Source of the DNA: Golubevia sp. BC0850
Taxonomy: Eukaryota > Basidiomycota > Exobasidiomycetes > Golubeviales > Golubeviaceae
DNA: 64,000 nt
Direction of reading: 5' to 3'
NCBI GenBank assembly: GCA_012976225.1
Contig: JAAVVG010000016.1
Coordinates: forward strand, 186,001 to 250,000
The notes under the pieces were generated by a model that saw only the letters and a program-made list of their open reading frames with translations, was not told the DNA's origin and ran no database searches. This document shows positions 57,190 through 64,000 of the stretch, one piece after another (position 1 is the first letter of the stretch; each line of letters begins with the position of its first letter). The position numbers were made by a program, and so were the translations under genes.

Positions 57190-57757
57190 ATACACTGCCA
57201 GGAGAGGTAGCAGTAGAAGTCGTGAACCAGGTCAGAACTTGGGGTCCAGAGGGAGAAGAACGAACAGTTGGGAACGGACAAGACAGTGAGTCACTTTTAA
57301 TTCCAATTGTTCTTCGATTTAGACATCTGATAGAATTCAGCTTGTTGATTGCTTCCAGATTGAGGAGCTGAGCACATCTATCCTTCTCTTTGTCCTCACA
57401 AAACGGGCTATCAAAGCCTCTCATCCTCTCTTCTCAGAAATCCCTACCTCTTTGCGACTCAATTGGCTTTTGTCTCTGGTACTTTCAAAAAGGATTCCGG
57501 ACTTGATGTATTGCTTGATTCGAGAGTGTTGTTCTTTGAGTTTTGAAGGTGACTATCACCTTGCAGAGTCAGGGCTAGAAGAGGCTCTTGTAGCGACTCC
57601 AATTCTTTGGAAAGATTCCCGAGGTATAGTAGGGCTGTATGGAACTATGCCAGAAGAAAGAGTGAAAGGAGCGATGGTTTGCAGTGGGGTTGATCATGTC
57701 GAGATCGAGGCGAGGTGTTGCAGCGTCAAGAATCTCTTCTTCTCTGGGTTTGACTAA
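57190..57757 (+). CDS. F-box-like family member, short
   Basis: Exon with FDTLPGEVAVEVVNQ followed at 57231 by a gtcagaac donor. The position and sequence of this donor are the same as after LPEEIAAQIVDQ in the gene at 47592. The second exon, 57359-57757 (133 codons), starts IEELSTSILLFVLTKRAIKA, continues IPTSLRLNWLLSLVLSKRIP and DHVEIEARCCSVKNLFFSGF, and ends at TAA. The ATG is not certain because the 5' exon reading frame was not followed to a clear start. Much shorter than the paralogues; truncation by the rearrangement at 57985 is possible. Confidence 0.4.
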
Positions 57758-57984
57758 CAAATGCTTCAGCTTCTATTGACTAAATTGAAAGTACTGATGT
57801 CATGTAGCTTGTGTTTGGAGCCCCTACGGTGAAAAAGTTATCGTTGCTCAATCGGATCCTAGCCATCCAAATCAGCCATGAATAATTCGCCATCCTCTCT
57901 CTCCTCTAAGGAAGCCTGAAAATGCCTTAGATTCCTGAAACTGTAACAACAGGAATGTCGAAAGTTCTCTCGATTGGAGAGAGC

Positions 57985-59140
57985 GAAAAATGGCCAGGCC
58001 GAGCCTGAGCGACTTGGAGCTTGGACGCGTCAGGGGATGCAAGCTGGGCCTGATTCTTTTCTTCTCAACTCCAGCCTGAGACATCTCATCCAAGTGAGGA
58101 ATCAAATCAGGCTCAGCCACAGGTCATCGACACTCCTACGCGACTCAGGATTGAATTGGATGCTTAAATACCAAGACACATCTTGTTTCTTTTTCCCTTT
58201 TCCCTCTTTCCTCATAACGTTCTCTTTTTCTTTCTTCAGCATCCATCCAGATCTTTTTCATTCTTTTCAACTCTCTTTCAACTCTTTCAGTCCTTACAAG
58301 TTGTTTCTTTCTGTCCTTACAAGACCAACAACTTCAACGATCATGTATCCTCTCATCTTTATCGCACTCATCAGTGTCATTGGAACTTAGTTGCCCACCA
58401 ACTCTACTCAAGCCATCCGAGATCCTCAAGATCCAATCTACGTTTCTTTAGTTCAATGGAAGTGCTTTTTTATGCAAATCGTCGAGGATTTTGCTTTCGG
58501 CGAGTCGTCTTTGTCTCGTTGTTGTTCTGCTCTGATATCCACTCTGTCCGCTGACCTTCAACACGTCCCTCCACATCCCATCCTTAAAATTCTTATAGTT
58601 ATCCTGAGCTTGGATCCTATTGCCGTCTTCGTCGCAACTTTGCTCGTCCTGCTCGTTAGCATCACCTACTACTGCTTCTTCGTCTTGACAGCTTGTCTCC
58701 CTCATCTCTCCCAATCTGAACACGAGCCTGCTGGCCCCAGATTGACCCAGGTTAGACCAAGAGAGAGATGCTCATTGAGAGAGTCCTTCTTCACCAAGAT
58801 GCGCGATCTCGAGGAGAAGTTGTTGATGTTGGCACTTGCCGTTCTGTCCCAGACCTTCGTCAAACCCATCGTCATTCCAGTCCTTTTCATAATCGTCATC
58901 TTCTTCTACGTCCAAAATCACTCTACAAGCCAAGCTCAACGACTCGGAAGGCAAGTGCAAGGACTCGAAAGGCAAGCGCAAGGACTCGGAAGGCAAGCTC
59001 AAGGACTCGGAAAGCAAGGTAGAAGATCTCGTCAAGGAAAGAAGCTCTCTAAAGGTTCAAAACCGCGAGAGCAAGAAGGCAAGAAGGGTCAGAACCGAGG
59101 ATGGGATTGAAGCATTGACCGCTTCTTGCAAAGCCGAGAT
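57985..59140 (+). repeat. duplicated unit X, copy 2
   Basis: 1,156 bp, inverted relative to 36807-37940. The two differ by about ten substitutions, one extra 21-bp coil unit (four instead of three) and one extra base near 59125. That extra base keeps the coiled-coil frame open (VRTEDGIEALTASCKAEI), whereas copy 1 is shifted there. The TTAAATA box, MYPLIFIALISVIGT, the in-frame TAG and the hydrophobic 239-codon frame are all present. The left edge is in unrelated DNA ('gagagagc|gaaaaatgg'); the right edge is fused directly to NUP192 sequence. The coiled-coil frame ends at a TGA made by the fusion (GAG ATC GTT TGA). Confidence 0.8.
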
Positions 59141-59485
59141 CGTTTGAACGTGTCTGCCGTCTGCGAAAACGAGGTTACCAATGGCACTTGATCCGGATCC
59201 TTGCTCGAAAGACCTCTCCATTGGCATGAGCGGAAGAGCACAGAGCTGGTCTGTGAAGAAATCTGCTCCAGTCCTTAGGTATCGAAGAGTCGCTACGCTT
59301 GTGTAGGGATGGACGCAGAGGTTTTGGACCAGAGCGAAACACTTCTCAGCCAGAGCTGGAGAGTATTCCACCAAGGTCGGGGTCTCTTCGCCCTCCGAAT
59401 CCAGAGACAGAAGGTTCATGATAGAGTGGAAAGCACTTGGAGTTGCATCTGGAGCATCTGGAGACGGCAGCGTCTGTTCTTCCGG
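59141..59485 (-). pseudogene. 345-bp fragment of NUP192 copied next to unit X
   Basis: Base-for-base copy of 52914-53258 with a single difference noticed (gagacgg for gagaagg). It encodes on the minus strand the internal NUP192 stretch from MNLLSLDSEGEETPTLVEYS to IGNLVFADGRHVQT. Orientation is the same as in the parent. No splice sites, start or promoter are inherited, so it is an inert fragment. Breakpoints: 'gccgagat|cgtttgaacg' on the left and 'cttccgg|taagtt' on the right. Confidence 0.9.
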
Positions 59486-59835
59486 TAAGTTATGTTTTGA
59501 CCGGTTTTCACCCTCATACCCATTCCACCGACGACGAACGAGCTCACAAAAGGACCACAGTAAGAGACAATAAAAGAGAATTATCGAAATGCAAAGAAAA
59601 ATCTGATGGAGAAGCTACAAAGAGGAAGAAGGGGACTTGTGGCGAGAGGGTTGGTATCAAAACTGGTCGACTAGCTTTTCATCTCGACGAAACCCAAGAG
59701 CTTACTGAGCTAGCACTTGATTGACATTGGCCGATTCCTGATTCAGATAGTGGGACAAAAAGAAGGTGAAAAGTTAAGAAGCGAGGCCTCTGGAAGCATG
59801 AGAGATCAACAGATGTGCGAGCAGCCAGAACTTAC

Positions 59836-61870
59836 CGAATCAGCATCTTTGATCATCTGGTTCAGCGCTTCAGCTTCTTCCTTTGGAACTTGATGGCTGA
59901 GAGAGACGGTAAAGAAGGTGGACAAAAACAGAAAAGAACGAGCGGCGAAATCAGTGAGAGCAACCCGAATCAAATGAAGAAGCCGATCAAGATGCCAAGT
60001 TAAAGTTACTCACTCTGCTGTTTCGCTTCTGAGACGATTGATAAGTCTATTGTCGAGGAAAAAACAGAAAAGGAGGTTAGCTTCTCGAAGTACGTTGGAG
60101 GAAAATTACGATAGGTAAACCTGTTTCCTCTCCTTTGCTGATTTGAACACTCACCTGATACCGTTCACAGCCTTTCTGAAAGTCTTCTTTGCGTTGAAAG
60201 CCTTCTTCATGTCTGGAAGCAGATCTCTCTGTTCACTTTCATCCTTCTTGATCTCTTCCGCCAACCAAGGATGATCTTTAGCCTGCTGAGCAGTCATTCT
60301 CTTAGCTGGATCTACTGTTAAAAGCCTGTCGATGAAATCTCTTGCTTTTGAACTGACACCTTCCCAGTAGACTGCTGGCTCATAGGAATAATCGGCAGCG
60401 ACGATGGCTTGCATTTCTTCGACTGTTGAGTCACGATCGAAAGGAGTGTAACCGCAAAGAAGGAAGTACGTGATGACTCCAATAGCCCCTGCAGAAATAC
60501 AAAGAGATCGTTCAAGGAAGGTAAGAGGAAGCAGTTGGAGATCGAAAGAAAAAGTCTCGGTCTTGGTACTAATTCGAGCCTCTGCTTTTTCTCCTCGCCC
60601 TCTAGTCGCGATCCCAACTCACACATATCGACTGGCTTTCCATGCCCACTCTTCTTGAAGATCTCAGGTGCCATATAACCTGGAGTTCCACAAGTAGTTG
60701 AGAGAACAGTAATCTTTTCCTCGTCTACCACTCTCGAGAGACCGAAATCAGCAATCAAAAGGTCGGAATCTTCAGCCTTGGAACGGAAGAGTAGGTTTTC
60801 TGGTTTAAGATCTGTTAGAGAAGGGGAGATGGATCATCGAGGAAGGGAAGTGGCAGGATCAGAATAGGAGACGAGAGAAAGTGAGGTTAATTCGAGATTC
60901 CAAGAGGCATCTCAGTAGCTCTGATCAGTCCGGTAAAGGTCCGGACTCACCTCTGTGAACGATTCCTTGTCCGTGTAGATAGATGACGGCATCAGTGATA
61001 GTTCTGACAATGTGAGCAGCGTCCCTGGAGAATAGAAACGAAAGGAGGAGGAAGGGAATATTTGGAGAGATTGAGGCAGAACAAAGTCAGTTCAATTTGG
61101 GGAAACAGCGATGCAAAGGAGAAGGAAGAAGGTCAAGAATCAATAAGACAAAAAGCGCTGATTAGAATGGAATTGCAAGAGAGAGATGAGTTCGGAGAAC
61201 GGCCGGAGAAGGCCAGAGCTCGATGGAAGCAATCTTTGAGGCTGAGAGCTGAAGCCGAAGAACATCGTTTGTTCTCCTCATACAACTCAGAGCTTCATTT
61301 GCGTCATCTTGCAGGTAGAGCCAGACGTTCTCGAATGTAGCACTGCCACCACCTGAGAAAGATAACCTCAAGGTCGACTTGTCTCTCTGCGAAGTCCCCA
61401 CTCCCTAGAAAAATCCGACACCTTCTCCTAGTGATGCTTGAAACGATATCCAACTTCTGACATCCCATCATTGCGAGCCCCAGCCTCTTTAGCGCTGCTG
61501 CCCCCTACCTCACTCACTTCCCCACCTACCAACGAAGTACTCACTGCTCATAGTAACTACCTCTCTCACAGATTCTATCGAAGAGCTCCCCACCAACACA
61601 TAGATCCGTTACTAGATAAAGGTTGTTCATAGTCTCAAAGTAATCGACTAGAGTGACGATAGATCTATGACCTTGAGATACCTTCTTGAGAGCAGAGATC
61701 TCATTTCTGACCATATGTTCTCTACCTTCCATCAATCTCTTGGAAATGACTTTGCAAGCATAGTATTGGCCTGTATGGATGTGAACAGCTTCTTTGACTA
61801 CTGCATACGTTCCTTGACCAAGTGTACGTCCAGTCTTGTATTGACAAGGGACTGTTGCTGGGTTTGACAT
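59836..61870 (-). CDS. Ca2+/calmodulin-dependent protein kinase (CMK1-like)
   Basis: Exons 61870-61545, 61024-60951, 60811-60623, 60488-60155, 60028-60014 and 59896-59836 join in frame to 333 codons before another donor; the last exon is not resolved. Glycine loop YKTGRTLGQGTYAVVKEA, lysine YACKVISK, HRDLKPENLL across an intron, DFG in LLIADFGLSRVVDEE, T-loop TTCGTPGYMAPEIF and WAIGVITYFLLCGYTPF are all present. After the lobe, KKAFNAKKTFRKAVNGIR looks like the autoinhibitory/calmodulin-binding segment of CaMKI-type enzymes. The activation-loop threonine (TTCGTP) allows upstream-kinase control. All catalytic residues are kept. The fifth exon is only 15 bp. Confidence 0.85.
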
Positions 61871-62214
61871 TATTGGATTTGCTCGACTGAAAGTTAGAGG
61901 CGCTTGATCTATAGGAAGAGAGAATTGTGGATTGGGCTGGAATGGACGAACTTGATAAGAAAGAAAGAGAGAGGGAGAGGAATGAGGAAGGAAGAAGGAT
62001 CGAATCTACTGAGTCTCTGGTAGTGCGTCTGAGAGAGGGCTGTGCTCGATGGCGCGCAGTGACTTTAGAACGTGATGAAAAGTCTATGAGGTGATGCTTC
62101 AATTGGTAATAAAATGGTGATGATATCTAAAATGGAGTACAAATAAAACTAACAGAGAGTAAGACGAAATGCGAGAGAGAAAGGGAGAGGGAGAAAAGGT
62201 TGCTACGGAACCAT

Positions 62215-64000
62215 TTATTCAGCTTCATCAGAATCAGGGAAAGCCAAAGTATTTCCAATTCCTTCCAACCCAGCATCATGACCAGCCATGAAATCTTCCT
62301 CCTCATCCTCATCGTTGAGATCAGCTGGGACTCCCAAAGCCTTCTCTCTTTCTCCCATTCCCTTTCCTGCTGCCACAGAATTCGAATCGGCTTCAGCTTC
62401 TAGTTCCAGACTTCTTAAAAGCTCATCAGCGGTGAGCATGTCACCTTCCATCGGTCCAGGTGAAGGAGGTGGTAGATTCGGAGAGGCTAGTCCATTAAAG
62501 TGACTCGTTGGTTCAGGTGGTAAAAGCGATGGAGTTTGTTGTCTTTCTAGTATTCCCATGACTGTCAAATCTGGATCTTTCTTCGATTCCATGGAAGTTT
62601 CTGATTCGACAGAAGTAGCCGCTGTAGATGATTTGACAGCGTTGGACCTTCTGGTAAGAGAACCTTTGCTATCTCTGCTGCTAACACTTTCTTGAGTAGC
62701 TCTCCTTGATCTTGAAATGCCTGATCCAGATGCTCTTGAAGGTTTGATGGTTCCTGAGCTACCTCCGACCATTCCAGATACATCGATTGGGGTGTCTTGA
62801 TCGTCTTGAGTCTTGGAAGCGGATCGCTCTCTAGTGATGCTTCCACTCTTCCGACTTCTGATCAAAGCTAGCTCTTCCACGTCATCCTTTTCGAATGGAG
62901 GAGGAGCATTATCCGTTAGAGCATACTTTCTTGTAGCAGATCTGATCTTGGGAGGTGGAGGGGAGGTGGCTGAACCCGGAGGAGCGGGAGCTGCTCGAGG
63001 AGCTTCGAATACGGAGCCTCGGTTGGAATTGGGTGTTGAGGACGTATTACTATAAGAAATGGAAGAGATTGATTTCTTGTCGGAAGAAACTGAAGCGATG
63101 GAACCTCTTGAAGAATTAGACTTCTGGACAGGTGGGAAGTACTGACTTTCCTCGATCGTTGGAGAGGCGGTGGTCACGTTGTTGAATCCAAGCCCAATTC
63201 CTTCTGTCACTGGAGAAGCAACTTCGCGTTCACTTTGACTGCTGGCACTGGCCTTTCTTCTGACTGGTTTCCTTGACTTGATACTGGAAGAAGCGGTGGA
63301 CACCAAAGGAGTATCCGAGCTCGAAGAGACTTGACCGAATTGGATAGCTTGAGGATTACTGTTCCTAGCATTCGAATTCAGAAGAGCAGCTGACACCACT
63401 CCATTGACGTTTGAAGACGAGCCCGATAAGTTAGAGCTTGGGGATTCAGATCCTTGCCAAGCCGAGGGTGGTGTTGAAATAGGTTTCGAAACTTGTTGAG
63501 AAGAGCTTTGTAGATCTCCATTTGCTGCTCTCATTTTTGCGAATGCTCCCGCTGCAACTTTTCCGTTTCCACTTCCGTGTAGACCCATTCCCGTTCCTTG
63601 AGTTGAAGAAGAAGTGGAATTGGAAGTAGGAGGCGAGACTAGAGGTTGAGGCAAACTTCCATTTGCTTGCATAGCAGCCGCTAGACTTGGAAGAAGAGGA
63701 GGAGCGGCATCTCTGACGCTGATTGAAGAAGCTACGCTAACGATCGTGCTAGAGTCTCCGTCTCCATTATTTGAACCCCTGCTGGAAACCATGCTGGATC
63801 TTCTTGAGTTGCCGTTCTCGTGATTGTGTCCACTAGAACTAGTTCCTACTCTTTGATGATGATATCCAATGGATCCGCCTTGACTCGTGTTGGATAGACT
63901 TGACAATCTTCTACTCTTCGCATTTGCTCTGGCTTCAGGACTAGCAGCAGCGTTGGCTAAAGGTCCACTTGAAACCTTCCTTGTAGGTTCATCGATAGAG
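62215..64000 (-). CDS. Ser-rich protein of unknown function, C-terminal part
   Basis: An open minus frame from the right window edge down to a stop at 62215, at least 595 residues. Composition is dominated by Ser, Asn, Gly, Thr and Pro. Possible landmarks are PAPPGSATSPPPPKI (proline-rich, SH3-type), TVMGILERQQTPSLLPPEP, LTADELLRSLELEAEAD (a short amphipathic helix) and an acidic end (NDEDEEEDFMAG, FPDSDEAE). Many RRxS and SP sites suggest phosphorylation. Largely disordered; I do not recognise a family. The true start lies outside the window. Confidence 0.6.
   Translation of the reverse strand, partial: SIDEPTRKVSSGPLANAAASPEARANAKSRRLSSLSNTSQGGSIGYHHQRVGTSSSGHNHENGNSRRSSMVSSRGSNNGDGDSSTIVSVASSISVRDAAPPLLPSLAAAMQANGSLPQPLVSPPTSNSTSSSTQGTGMGLHGSGNGKVAAGAFAKMRAANGDLQSSSQQVSKPISTPPSAWQGSESPSSNLSGSSSNVNGVVSAALLNSNARNSNPQAIQFGQVSSSSDTPLVSTASSSIKSRKPVRRKASASSQSEREVASPVTEGIGLGFNNVTTASPTIEESQYFPPVQKSNSSRGSIASVSSDKKSISSISYSNTSSTPNSNRGSVFEAPRAAPAPPGSATSPPPPKIRSATRKYALTDNAPPPFEKDDVEELALIRSRKSGSITRERSASKTQDDQDTPIDVSGMVGGSSGTIKPSRASGSGISRSRRATQESVSSRDSKGSLTRRSNAVKSSTAATSVESETSMESKKDPDLTVMGILERQQTPSLLPPEPTSHFNGLASPNLPPPSPGPMEGDMLTADELLRSLELEAEADSNSVAAGKGMGEREKALGVPADLNDEDEEEDFMAGHDAGLEGIGNTLAFPDSDEAE

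Noticed and set aside
59057-59419. 120-codon minus ORF as a new gene
   Set aside because: It is the copied NUP192 fragment plus part of unit X; no start context or promoter of its own.
61062-61340. Plus-strand ORF within the kinase gene
   Set aside because: Spans the first kinase intron and has no domain; a shadow.

Overview
The window is nuclear DNA of a filamentous or yeast-like fungus, most probably a basidiomycete. The genes are intron-dense, the introns are mostly 50-150 bp with GTGAGT-type donors and C/T-AG acceptors, and the coding regions carry long Ser/Thr-rich low-complexity inserts. A Pucciniomycotina or Tremellomycetes-like origin would fit, but the sequence alone does not settle the class. 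Exon coordinates below were read by eye from splice signals and checked for phase.

Housekeeping genes: mL44/MRPL3 (8961-10994, -), ADE8/GART (14669-15535, -), an NXT/Mtr2-type mRNA-export factor (15650-17270, +), VPS11 (22684-27203, -), RAD50 (27502-33237, -) with a divergent FEN1/XPG-like nuclease (33364-35069, +), NUP192/NUP205 (49826-56949, -) and a CaMK-type kinase (about 59836-61870, -). A Ser-rich protein runs off the right edge. Secreted or surface genes: three copies of a small Kex2-site secreted protein (1-323, 1434-1925, 6300-6836), a double-psi-barrel protein (4011-5502, +), two divergent 192-residue secreted proteins (19703-20538, - and 21317-22132, +) and a 665-residue secreted protein (39708-42366, -).

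Between these lies a dynamic accessory layer. Six F-box-like genes (7126-8081, 11937-13262, 42784-44474, 46578-47210, 47592-49160, 57190-57757) belong to an expanded family, and most have lost frame. A tRNA-derived SINE-like repeat occurs twice (8208-8375, + and 35485-35652, -). There is a stand-alone PEX5/PEX20-type N-terminal domain (46360-46623).

The most striking structure is a 1.13 kb unit present as two nearly identical inverted copies (36807-37940 and 57985-59140). The first copy abuts an AIP1 gene that lacks its 5' part. The second is fused at base resolution to a 345 bp copy of an internal piece of NUP192 (59141-59485, from 52914-53258). This looks like a very recent templated-insertion event involving three loci.
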